Part shown: positions 19,982-30,073 of the stretch, in pieces
Position numbering within the stretch: the first letter of the stretch is position 1
Layout of the letters: each line of letters begins with the position of its first letter
DNA from: Prototheca cutis
Taxonomy: Eukaryota; Chlorophyta; Trebouxiophyceae; Chlorellales; Chlorellaceae
Direction of reading: 5' to 3'
Assembly: GCA_002897115.2 (NCBI GenBank)
Contig: BCIH01000002.1
Coordinates: 2,210,737 to 2,245,235 of the forward strand
Length of the DNA: 34,499 nt
Program-made: the position numbers and the translations under genes
The notes under the pieces: model-generated
Told to the model about the DNA's origin: nothing
The model's database searches: none
The model's input: only the letters and a program-made list of their open reading frames with translations

Positions 19982-22900
19982 ATGGCCAGCGCGCCGACTC
20001 GGTTGGACCTCACGTAAGCAGAGCACATGCCATGGATTCCATGATCGACAACCCAGGCATTCATGTAATGATACCGCTCGATCTGCCGCAGGCATGTTTT
20101 CGGGGCCAGCGCCTCGGCGCGACGGTGCGTGGATTGGGTGGACGAGCAGACGGTGGCCTGGGCCTTTGGCCGGGCCCTGATCACGACATCCACCATCAAC
20201 CAAACCCAAACCGTCTCGCCGAGCTCTTTCGAAGACATTACTGCTCTGTGTGGGATACAATCCAAGCACCAGCTCGCCGTGGCGGAGGGCGGATCGCAGC
20301 CCTCCGTGACGCTGGTCGACGACGCCTCCCTGCGCCGCCGGAAACACCTGCCCCTGCCAAGCGAGCCAATCCAGGTAGTTGCTGTTGTGGGGGGGACTGG
20401 GGGGGACCTTACCTGGGGACAGACATTTGAGGTGATAATATGTGTGCTTTATTATTCTCCTCACCCACGTGTGATGCACTTTGTATCACAGGACTTTGTG
20501 TCTGTTGCAGCCAGCGCGAACGGCAAGTACCTGGCAGCGGCGGCGGTGCTCGGCCCTGGCGGGGCATCGCCTGCCAGCCTTGCTATCTGGGCACTGGCCC
20601 GATCAAAGCTGCTGACCACGCTCCTTGTGCCGGGCACCCTTGAAGAGCAGCGCGCCCTGGACGTCTGCTTCAGCAGGCCAGGTGCGGGTCTCTGTTGGTC
20701 ATCTGTCGAGCTGCGTCTTTGGCAATCCAAGCGGGCGACACAGCACCTGCAAGAGATCTCCAAAATTCGCCAAGAAAAAATTCTATACACAAACAAACAA
20801 GCACACACACACACACACATGAGTGCAGTGGAGGAGAGCAGCGGGGTTCATCACTTTTTGTGTGTGGCTGGGCAAGCCTGCTTCCTGCTGGCCCGCATCG
20901 ATGAGACCACGGGGGACTGCACACCACTCCCCTTCCAGGCTCTCAAGCGCATCAGCCAGCCCATCCAGGCCATCAGCTGGCTGTACCACGAGTTGCTCCA
21001 TGCTGGGATGGCCATGGTGCGGTTGGTGCATCCGTTTGGGTGTGCCTTGAAGGATGCCCAGATCGGTGCAGATGCATGGGCCGCCTTCTTGGAACAAAAG
21101 TCCATGTCAGATGGAAGTTTCCAATGAATAAAACAACAAATGAAACAATCGATCTTGCCCATGGTCAAATGGGTAGCAATACGTCCCCCCCCTCCCCGCG
21201 TGCGCAACGCAGGTGGTGGTTACATCATCCAGAGTCCAAATTGTTGGCTTAGATGGAGCGCTGCACGCGGAGCTTGGCCTGCCTGAAAACGTGAGTGCCA
21301 GCAGCGTGTGCTGCATGGAAGCTGCCGGGAACATCCTTGTCGTGGTCGGATCAACCACCGGTGCCCCCTGCATCCTAGAGGTCTGCCTGGCACCAGGCGG
21401 CAAGGTCACCCTTGCACGGAATCCGCCGGGCGCCGGGGTGGATGCCGACGGGCCCACACTGGCAATCAGGGGGGGTCACGGCGGGGCCCTGGCGTTACAG
21501 GCCACAGGGGCCCTGTGCCTGTGGCAGCTCGACAGTGAGGGGGCACTTTCTGCTCAGCCGCTCCTGGATTCGCGGCTGCCAGCGGCTGTCACTGCCATTT
21601 CAACCAGCCCCCGCCGGCCCATCGCCCTCTGCACGGGATCCTGCCGCCAAGTGCTGCTGCTGGACACGCTCAACATGACAGCCCGCCAGGTGAGGGATGA
21701 ACTGTTTGATGTTTCTTGGCGGGACTGCTTCCTGACCAGCTGGGGGTGCGTTTTGGAGTGGGGATTCGGCGTCAACCCTAAGACCCGGGCACGTCCGGTC
21801 ATTGTTTCCACCTACCCCGAACACATGTGTCTGCACCTCCTTGCCTCTTCATCATGCAGATCGAAGAGGCTGCGGAAGATGTGTGCACAAGTGCGCTGCA
21901 TCCTTCTGGTCTCCTGGTGCTGCTGGCCCTGCCCTCTCGCCTGCGCCTCATGACCGTACTAGAAGATGGGCTCAGGTGTGCGTGCTTTTTTGTCCAGTAG
22001 CAGCACACGTCCATTTCCATGACAGTCTCGGTGCGTGCAGGACCTGCATGGCACTCCCTCGTGGTCTTCCATGCACCCACCTTTGGCCCTCCCACGCCAC
22101 CCACCCGCAGCCCGGTCAAGGATCTTCCAGTGAGGGGTGCACGGTGCTGTGCCTTCAGTGCTGGTGGCGGTTGGTTTGCAGCAGCCAGTGGGACCGCTGT
22201 GCTTGTCTACAGCACTTGGACGTGCCAGCTCGTAGCGCACTTGAGGTTGTCCCGGGGTGGGGAAGGGGGATCTTGTTTGTGGAGACGTCCATGCTGAAGC
22301 TGCATTCGTATGCCTGTGGCGATGATGCCCTGCCTGTCCTGCGGACCTTTGGTGGTGATCCTTTCCCAAATCAATGTGGCATGCTCAATACTGCGTGATG
22401 GACGGAGAGCTTCTGGCCGCGACATCGAACAAACTTCCACAATCTCTGCATGCCAGGCGGCACAGCGGCAAGATTCTGAGTCTGTCGTGGGGCGCAGGCG
22501 ACGGGACGCTTTGGACGACGGGCTCTGATGGCTTGGCCTGTGAGTGGGCCCTGCCGGACGGCACGCTCTGCCAGGAGCTGCTCACCAAACCCTCCTCCAT
22601 CCAGACATTGGTGGGTGGGGGGGGGGGGATATGTGGGAGTGTGGGGTGTGGGAGGGTCAGGGGGTGCAATGCTGGCACCTCTGCCATGTGCACAATAAGT
22701 GTGGTGCATTCAGGCAGCCCCCACCAGTGAGCCCTTTCTCTCTTGAAAACAAACATTCACCAGATCTGTCTTCCATCTGGAGCTGGCACAAGTCTGAGGG
22801 ACCCGGCAGACACCAGTGCTTCTCAGACAACCCTCCGGCAGCTTGCCATGTTGATGGCAGGTGGAGGGCTGCGGTTTGTGCAGCAACAGGCTGTCTCGCA

Positions 22901-25900
22901 GCACAAGGCACCGGCATTCGCACCACTACACCTCGAGGGAGGCAGAGGCCTGGATGCGCTTCCTTGCTCCACCCTGGCCATGGTCCCCTCGGGTACGTAC
23001 GCCAGGACTTGGGTGTGCGGCACTGGGCCATACAATTGAACATGACATTTTCATCCCCAGAGGCCAACTGCTTGCTACTGGCCTGAACACCACCTTATAA
23101 ACGTTGGCAACGGTACGAATGCAATCTCCCAGCCCCCATTCTTGGACGATGCGACAGGAAGGGTGCTGTTCAGAGCGGCGGGCACCCAGGTGCAGGGCTG
23201 CTCCCCGGAGACGGCCTTTGACTCCAAGGGTGCTGCCTTGACTGCTTCCCCGGCAACGCCATGCGGCCCCAGGCCAGTGACGGCTCTGGCCACAACTGGG
23301 GACGAAAATTTACTCCTAGTGGGCACAGCAGAGGGCTCAATTGCTGTTGTTAGGATCCATGTGAGTGCAGCTGGGGCGGGGGGTGATATCGACATGTTTC
23401 ACCTGTCAATCATTGCAACCGGGAGAGCGTATGTTCTTTTGTTGCACACAGGAGGCATTGCACCTGCGCCCAACCCCCCATCACTTGCAAACGGCGTTGC
23501 AGGCGTCAGACGAACGGGGCGGCACCCAGCCACTTGACCCTCTCCCTTGGATGCCGGAGCTTCTTGTTCGAAAGGCCGAGCTCCAGGGCTTGAGAGACAA
23601 GGTTGCAGAGCTCGAAGCACAGGTGGGTGGCTGGGTTGCTTGAGGTGGGGAGGTGGGCGTCGTGCACGATGCACATGCGCCCACCCATGGCCCTGCTGAT
23701 GCCATCGGGTGATGTGCGGCAGCGACATTTTTGGCCCAAAACCTGGACCAGCAAAGACGATGTCAGCAATATGCCACCCCATCTCCTCCCCCCAAAACAT
23801 ACTATGCATGCCAGATGGCGGGGAATGTGTCGCAGCATGAGTACCAGCTGCGTGTGGCAGAAGCGGCGGCGGCGGATAGACTGGCCCGCCTGCAGACCGA
23901 GCATGATGCCTCGCTGCAGGCTGCCCACGACCGGTGAGCGGGACAAGCGCATTGGCTTGCTTGTCTCGTTGTCCAGGGGACAAGCACGCCTGCATTGGGG
24001 AGGATTTGCTTGTTTCCCGGTTGTGTGTGCAGGGAAGAGGAATGCTGAATGTTCCTGTTGAAGCTCCGACCACTGGGCCCCCAACCTCACAGAGTTGTGC
24101 TCCTGGAGAGGGCTGTGGAGGATGCGAGGGCGAAACTCGACGCCAAGGAAACAGACTTTTCTGCACGGCAAAAGGTATCATTTCGGTTGTATTTCATGCG
24201 ATACAGAGTGGTGATGCAAGCACGGTCCTTTTTTTCAAATTTCCAAAACGCATGCCCCGGGCCCCCATGAGTCACGTAGGAGCAGATGGTGGCACACCAT
24301 GGGGCGTTGGCCGCCCTGGAGAGGGAGGTGGCCCGGCGGCAGGACGAACTGGATGCTACCCTGCAGCATTCAGAACAGGGGTGAGTGCATGGGGGATCGA
24401 ACAAGGGCCATGGCTTTTGCACTGGTGCTCTTCTCAAATGACAACATTTGCTGCCGCTGGAATGAATGAACACACGCGGATTTGTTCCCCTTGCTTCTGC
24501 CTGCCTGCAGGTGGCGGGCGCTGATGGCTGCCAAGGAGCAGGAGCTTATGGCGGCGGTCCAGGCCGCAAAAATGGAAACATGCAGGGCCACAGACGCCCT
24601 GGAAAAAGAGTGCAAGGACCGGCAGGAGCAGGAAAAGCTGCTCAAAGCGGAACTCGTTGCGGGGCTGGAGATGGCAAAGCTCTGCGCTCGGCAGGAGCTA
24701 GAGGTGTGTCAGGCGAAAGAAGCAGTGCGGCGGGAGTTGCTGCTCGAAGAACGTGGGCGGGCAGAGGGAGAAATCACGGTGCTCCGGCTCAAGATTCAAA
24801 GGGCGGAACGGGAAAGAGAGGATGCCCTGGAACTTCTCGCCCAAGAAAGACGGGGTATCAAGGACTCTTTCCAGGTATGTGTGTGTTTGTTGTCGCATGG
24901 GGAAGAAAGAACGTCGCTTTCTGGTGCCACGAGAATGCGGGTGCGTGCACTGCAAGGATGCATGCACGCACATGGATGCATGCAAGTGTGCACGCTACAT
25001 GCGGGTTCTTGGCAGGAGTGCTCATACCTGTCCACCACCACCATCATGACCATGCACAAACACAGGTCGCTGATAACTACAAGGACGCCATCCATCAACT
25101 CCAGCATGCACTGACTGGAAAGGAGGAAACCATCTCCGCACTGCACCGGCAGTGCCGGGAAGCACAGGATCACATCAAGGCAAGGGAACGGTCACATGCT
25201 GTGGACGTGACGCTGGCTCACGAGCTGACCCCGCGCCCACAGGCCTCGAGGATATGGCCATCGTCCACTCCCGCTGCCTGCCCCAACAACCCAATGCCCC
25301 TCCCCCACACACGCAGGATCTCGAGCAAGAAGTACAGGGCGTGCTCCGAATGCAGGATGCTTCAGAAGAAGAAAGGATGGCACAGAGGAAGGCCACCACC
25401 TCTGCCACATTGGCCTACCGGGTATGTGTTCTGGGCTGTGTTTGAAGGGTTGCCTTGGACTGGGCTGACAGGAGGCCCAATTGGTAATAACGATGGCAAA
25501 CTGCTCCCTTTGCCGAATTTCCATTCGAGGGAACCTTCATTTTCAAGGTTGAGTCCATCCATGTCGATGCGCCATGGCCGGGGAGAAGGTGTCCCTCCTG
25601 CCCTTCTACCCATCCCCCCCTTCCCCCCACTACCTAATCAACCAGACCGTCAAGGACAGGGTGAGGCTGGCTGAACAAACGGCTCTGAGAGCCAAGAAGG
25701 CCGCGGCACTGGCCCAGTCAAAGGAAGCCCTGCTGCGGGGTGATCTTGCCGCGGCCCGGGCTGCGGCAGCAGCTGCCCGCTCCAAACTAAGGCACGGTTA
25801 TGCTCGGGTGTTGGACCGTCTCATGATTGTTGTACCCTTGTTCCGAATCAACGCTGTACCCCCGTGCACAACCCCCTCCTGCAGTGCATTACAGCTGGAC

Positions 25901-26401
25901 ATTGAACGGGCGGCCAAGGGTTCCATCACCGCGCAGCAATGCAAGGACGCACTGCGGGATCTCCTCCACCACCACGTCAGCACTCCAGGCACTGCGCGGG
26001 GGAGTGCAGCCTCAGCGCCACCATCCGAAGCAGCCGGCTCCACCGAGCTCGCCCCAAGCACGCTGCTGCCCAGCGTGCAGGCGGCATGTGAATCGGCCCA
26101 TGCCGCCAAGCATCGGCACCTGGCCGCATCGGCGGCGGCGGCCGAAGCCCAGCGCCGACGGTTGCTGATGGAAAACAGGAAACTGCTGGCGCTCGTCGAC
26201 TCGCTCCGGAAAGGGAAGGCTGGCCCCGGCCAAGAGCCATTTGAGCAGAACGGTTCCACCCTCACGTCTGTTGGCTCTGCCGCCGCCGAATCGCTGGCGG
26301 CGCATCTGCCAGATGCTGGTCCTGCGGTGGGGCAGGGGGTGCCGGGGTCTCGTTCCTGCGGGCCCGGACCTGGGCACCACTGGGTGATTCACGCCCAATA
26401 A
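19982..26401 (+). CDS. CFAP57: Cilia- and flagella-associated protein 57 (CFAP57/WDR65-like)
   Basis: Axonemal WD40 plus coiled-coil protein of inner-arm/regulatory complexes. Nineteen exons: 19982-20013, 20092-20374, 20492-20681, 20829-21016, 21213-21689, 21860-21975, 22111-22245, 22457-22610, 22764-22992, 23063-23360, 23452-23622, 23815-23933, 24093-24174, 24280-24380, 24511-24874, 25066-25200, 25317-25421, 25646-25807, 25895-26401. About 1280 residues (human: about 1250). Family landmarks are the start LTHVFGASAS with WVDEQT, the blade ALHPSGLLVLLALPSRLRLM followed by LPVRGARCCAFSAGG, RRHSGKILSLSW...TTGSDGLACEW, and RPVTALATTGDENLLLVGTA. A long coiled coil begins LPWMPELLVRKAELQGLRDK, HEYQLRVAEAAAADRLARL. 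The protein ends in a Gln/Ala/Ser-rich tail. Exon 10 does not hold one frame (see findings). Exons 4 and 18 rest on phase only. AATAAA overlaps the stop codon. Confidence 0.88.
20806..20820 (+). repeat. CA repeat before a CFAP57 acceptor
   Basis: A short CA dinucleotide repeat ends about 8 bases before the acceptor at 20827-20828. It is another case of CA-rich sequence at the 3' end of an intron. Confidence 0.85.
22611..22629 (+). repeat. G run at a CFAP57 donor
   Basis: The intron starts gtgggt and runs directly into about twelve G bases. It belongs to the group of G runs seen after donors in this window. Confidence 0.85.
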
Positions 26402-26934
26402 ATCTGCAATGGACCCCCCTCCCGACCAGCTACGGACAGCCCACCACCCACACACCTTGATGGCTTGAATCGTGTCTTGGACCTCATGTCGAAAGGGTTT
26501 GGCGGGTTTCCTGCGAGGGAAACGATCAATCTCTGCATGATCGAACGCCACAAGGCAATTTCCTGGGGCCACTGGTTCGCATGCGTCCTTTCAGAAATAT
26601 ACCATATGCACATTTCAGGGCATGTGTATGATGGAGCACATCCGCCCCAAAGTTCTGGGTCATACCCACGCACTTGAGGCCCAGCATCTCCTGAAAGACT
26701 TGGAGGTTTCTGAGCGCCACCCGCCAGACCGAGTACCATCCTGGGCGGGTGGCAGGGATACTATGGGTTCATGGGAATGTATCACGTGGTCTGTGCCGAT
26801 GCAATCATTCAAGCGCCAGGAGCACGGACCCGTTCACTGGAAAGCAGTTCCGGACCTATGGCGACGATCACGGTGATCATGATCACGACAGCCAGCACGG
26901 CAAGCGATGCCTGGGCGATGTCCTGGAGCGACAT
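26389..26934 (-). CDS. Predicted small single-span membrane protein (108 aa), unrecognised
   Basis: I do not recognise this protein. The model joins complement(26838..26934), complement(26603..26740), complement(26456..26532) and complement(26389..26403), with junction phases 1, 1, 0 all agreeing and GT...AG at each. The N-terminus is one strong membrane helix (SLAVLAVVIMITVIVAIG), followed by a basic amphipathic region RWYSVWRVALRNLQVFQEML, then a His-containing stretch and the basic segment IDRFPRRKPAKPFRHEVQD. The final 15-base exon (IYWA, stop) overlaps the end of CFAP57 on the other strand by 13 bases. The reading frame is open upstream of the ATG, so a further 5' exon cannot be excluded. 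It faces away from the secreted-protein pair. Support comes from the consistent splicing and the membrane helix, not from family similarity. Confidence 0.42.
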
Positions 26935-27724
26935 CGTACTTGAGTCGTTGGGTATTCCTAAAGAATCACCCACTTGGGTTCGCTCCTGTGTCCATCCTGT
27001 CGGGCACCACCACCGTGCGCCCCCAGCCGGAGGAGAGACCAACGCGAGAGTGCACCGCACAAAGGGAATCGTGAGAACACTGATTCACCGTATTGTATTG
27101 TGTACCTACGTGGAGGCAAGATTGCACTGTCTTATACCGCTCGAGGGCCCGATGGATGTCCAATCGGGCAATCGAGGTTTTGGACATCGCAAGGATAGGA
27201 CCCTCCCTCCAAAACAGGCGAAACCAGATTTTTTGGATGCCAGAGAGCTGTTCTGGCCACGCTCCGCCTTCATGCAATCAAGGCAAGACGATGCATGGGT
27301 CCGCTTACCCTGACAATTGGATTCGTTTTCAGTTGCTAGTGACCTCTGTTTTCAGCGCAAGGCTCGTCCTCAAGCCCGATTGGTTGGGGTGACACAAGTT
27401 GCCTTGCGCTCTCATGCTGACATGTGCCATGAATTTGACAGCATCCTTGAGCCACACATTGTGATGGTTTGGTTTGCATTGCATTGCTTGGTGCGGACCA
27501 GGCGGGCGGGCAGGCACACCAGCGAGTACTGGAAGCCGGGACGCAGCTTGGGCCCCACCCATCAGAGGCCGCCCTTTCCAGCATGGCCCAAAGGGAAACC
27601 GCGTTCTCCGGCTCCGACGAACGGTGCATCAAATAATCAATACAACCCAAATATAGGCGGAAATAAAAGACTGTTTCCGTAGTCGAGAGTTCGCGCAGAG
27701 CTACATCCGAGCAACTGCGGCACG
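26935..27724. other. Divergent region before the secreted-protein pair
   Basis: 790 bases between divergent start codons. Open frames exist on both strands but none has a recognisable domain. A minus-strand segment near 27110-27220 (MSKTSIARLDIHRALER...) could be a 5' exon of the small membrane protein gene, but its phase does not join cleanly. An ATAAAAG element at 27663-27669, about 56 bases before the ATG at 27725, is a candidate TATA box. No RNA gene seen. Confidence 0.4.
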
Positions 27725-28172
27725 ATGAAGCCCGCAATCATCCTGGGGCTCGCCTTGTGCGCTGTTGGGTCGATTGCATCCCGTAGCCTGCTCGACGAGT
27801 ACCCGGTGAGTTATCACGCTCTGTTATAATGGGGTGTACGATGTCTCTGGCGAATCGGAGCTTGGTTTGAGTGTAGGCGTACCTGCCGGACAGTGATGTC
27901 GTGGACCGACGGCGACGCGCGCTGCGAATGCCCCTCCTGCGCAGGGACCCACGCCCGCCGAGTGTATGGGGACGTTCACCGAGCAGTGGGAGCACGACGA
28001 AATTGAGTAAGCCTGCTTCTTTGGAGAGCGAATTGGTGTCGTGATGCTGGGTTTCGGCCGGTGGGTATAGCCGATTGTCGCGAGAATCTGGCTGGAAGTT
28101 CATCCGGGAGCAAGCGGATGTTTATGCTATGCCAGCTGGCACACCCCGCCTCCCATCAATCCCCCCCCCCCC

Positions 28173-28235
<63 letters not shown>

Positions 28236-28473
28236 CAGGTGCCATTTCTGTGACGCCCAGCTCAAGTGTCACCTGCACGGTGGCACGGTTCAGGATTACT
28301 ATATTGGCTGCGAGTATGATCCGGGGGCAACCACCCCGGCCACGGAGTTCGATTGTTACCTTGCATCCAACGGCTCTGCTGACTGCGACTGGGCGGATGT
28401 GAAGAACAAGCTTCCCGGATGTGCTTACCCTTACACATACACCATCCTCAACACCTGGACGCCCTCTGACTGA
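27725..28473 (+). CDS. Secreted eight-cysteine protein, copy A (125 aa)
   Basis: No known family recognised. Exons 27725-27805, 27945-28006 and 28239-28473 with phases 0 and 2. The first 19 or so residues (MKPAIILGLALCAVGSIAS) are a classic signal peptide, so the protein should enter the secretory pathway. The mature part has eight Cys residues in the pattern C-x14-C-x2-C-x5-C-x13-C-x14-C-x9-C-x11-C, which could form four disulfides. Conserved surroundings shared with copy B are GTFTEQW, CEYDPG, ADCDW, the LPG turn, and the end TYTILNTW. There is no membrane anchor. The second intron ends in a C run and a long CA repeat directly before the acceptor. Copy B lies about 360 bases downstream on the same strand, so this is a tandem duplication. 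Confidence 0.78.
28161..28232 (+). repeat. Poly-C run and long CA repeat at an intron 3' end
   Basis: Thirteen C bases (28161-28173) are followed by about 28 CA units up to 28232, five bases before the acceptor at 28237-28238. It occupies the place where a polypyrimidine tract would be expected. Confidence 0.92.
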
Positions 28474-28832
28474 TCTGCAATGTCATCACCACAGACTGAA
28501 TGTCTGGAATCGAGGGTGAGCAGCAAACCCCATCATGCATATGCAAATTTGTAGATGCAAACCCGCGAGTTACAAGAAGAGCTGAGCACATGAAGAAGGA
28601 GGACTGGTAGTGGAGTGCAAGGAACACTGAACTCCGGCATATCCACGTGACACTCGTCTGTTCCAAGGACACTGGTGTCGTCGCGATGGATTTCGGACCA
28701 GCCACAGCTTCCCGTTGGCTCTCGGCCATTGAGCAAACCCAGTACCCTCTCGGCACGGGGGTCGTGCATTCCATGGACTGCACACTGGACGCCAAAGTCT
28801 CTTGGAAACAGCATGTACTGGTACGTCTCACC
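28474..28832. other. Spacer between the two secreted-protein genes
   Basis: About 360 bases expected to hold the 3' untranslated region of copy A and the promoter of copy B. An open frame runs through part of it into the signal peptide of copy B, but it lacks a good start and I see no conserved content. No TGTAA and no clear TATA box seen. Confidence 0.45.
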
Positions 28833-29783
28833 ATGTCGGCAGCTCGTTTCCTTTCGGTTCTCGCCATCGTGCTGGCTGTGACGGCCGGGTTTGACAGGGT
28901 CTCGGCACGGCAGCTGGCTGCGGCGAGTGCGGTACGTCGTGGATGATTGATGAACCATGGAAATGTTTCAAAGCATGGTCTTAACGCCGAAAGGAAGGCA
29001 CATATGGCGGCATGCAGTCTGTCACCCCTGATCTCGACTTCCGGACCAAAGGGTCGTGGAATTCCCGACCACGCCACGGCTGCACCATTGCAGGGCCCGA
29101 AGCCCCAGGAATGCAGCGGAACTTTCACCGAGGAGTGGAAGCCAGATCACATCGAGTGAGTCTCTTGTCGACAGCGGACAGCTATTGGTGCCACGGGGTC
29201 GGCTGCGATGGATTGCATGAAGAGAAGGGGTGTTGGGTTGTCTGCAGGCCGTTTGATCTTGTAACCACGGGATTGTTGCGTTCTTGCACATGGAACACAC
29301 CCACATGTCCCGAAGTGTAATTTGCTGTGCTTCTTCTTCCTGTGCTTGGCTCAGTTCCTGCACATGACCCTTTTCCCCCGGAGCAACACCTGGTCGCTCC
29401 CCAAATCGGGCAGGTGCCACGTGTGCCCGGACAACGCACAACTCAAGTGCGAGGTCAAGGGAGGCAACGTGCGCAATGCCTATGCGGACTGCGAGTACGA
29501 CCCTGGCATCCTGACCAGTGCCACCGACTTCCAATGCCCTATCAACAACAATTACGCCGACTGCAACTGGTCGCATCTCAAATCTGTCCTGCCAGGCGAC
29601 AATGACGGTGGGTGGAGTGGCTGTGCAGTTCTCCTACGTGCCCAGGAAGAAAGAAAAAAACATCGGTTGGATCTCTCTGTCCCCGCAAACCCATCTATAA
29701 CCCGTGCTCTCCAATGCGCAGACTGTGCCTACTACGCCACTTACGCTATCCTGCAAGACTGGGTCCCAGACGTCTCTGGCTGA
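28833..29783 (+). CDS. Secreted eight-cysteine protein, copy B (138 aa)
   Basis: Paralogue of copy A with no known family recognised. Exons 28833-28931, 29094-29155, 29414-29607 and 29722-29783. The first two introns sit at the same places and phases (0 and 2) as in copy A. A third, phase-1 intron between the seventh and eighth Cys is absent from copy A. The signal peptide is SVLAIVLAVTAGFDRVSA. The mature part keeps all eight cysteines (C-x14-C-x2-C-x7-C-x13-C-x14-C-x8-C-x15-C) and the blocks GTFTEEW, CEYDPG, ADCNW, LPG and CAYYATYAILQDW. Four extra residues (DNDD) lie at the extra intron. Role unknown; small, secreted and disulfide-rich suggests a wall, extracellular-matrix or recognition protein, but nothing in the sequence decides this. 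Confidence 0.78.
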
Positions 29784-30073
29784 GCTGCTTGCTTGGAACC
29801 ACTTTTTGGTCAATGGAACCAATCACAATACATATCTCTAGCCACCCCGATTTTGATAGTTTTGTTTTTAAAAGCCATCCGCGTTCCAGTTTTTTTTGGC
29901 ACCTCTTACGACGGCAAGGTGCACCACGATGCACCATGATGTGCAAATGCAATGACAAGTGCTAAGCCAAGGAGAATAATGCCGTGGAACCCTGTGTGGC
30001 TCCTTCCCACCGCTGACATGTGCACATGTGACCAGATCAACCAAAGGGATGACAGGTGTACCGGACCGGACCA

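Noticed and set aside
20682..20828. The plus-strand frame of CFAP57 stays open through this segment, which could be read as exon.
   Set aside because: It begins with a consensus donor, ends in a CA repeat and an acceptor, and the phases on both sides match if it is removed. The translation (including a His/Thr repeat from CA units) is unlike CFAP57. Retention cannot be fully excluded.
26771..27313. A 180-codon plus-strand open frame.
   Set aside because: It covers the reverse of the membrane-helix exon on the minus strand and has no motif. The minus-strand reading with a hydrophobic helix and consistent splicing is preferred.
26402..27724. Search for tRNA or other structured RNA genes in this gene-poor stretch.
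   Set aside because: No A-box/B-box pair or cloverleaf could be seen on either strand by eye.
28161..28232. Poly-C and CA tandem repeat, considered as a CRISPR-like or satellite array.
   Set aside because: It is a simple dinucleotide microsatellite inside an intron, with no spacers and no repeat unit longer than two bases.
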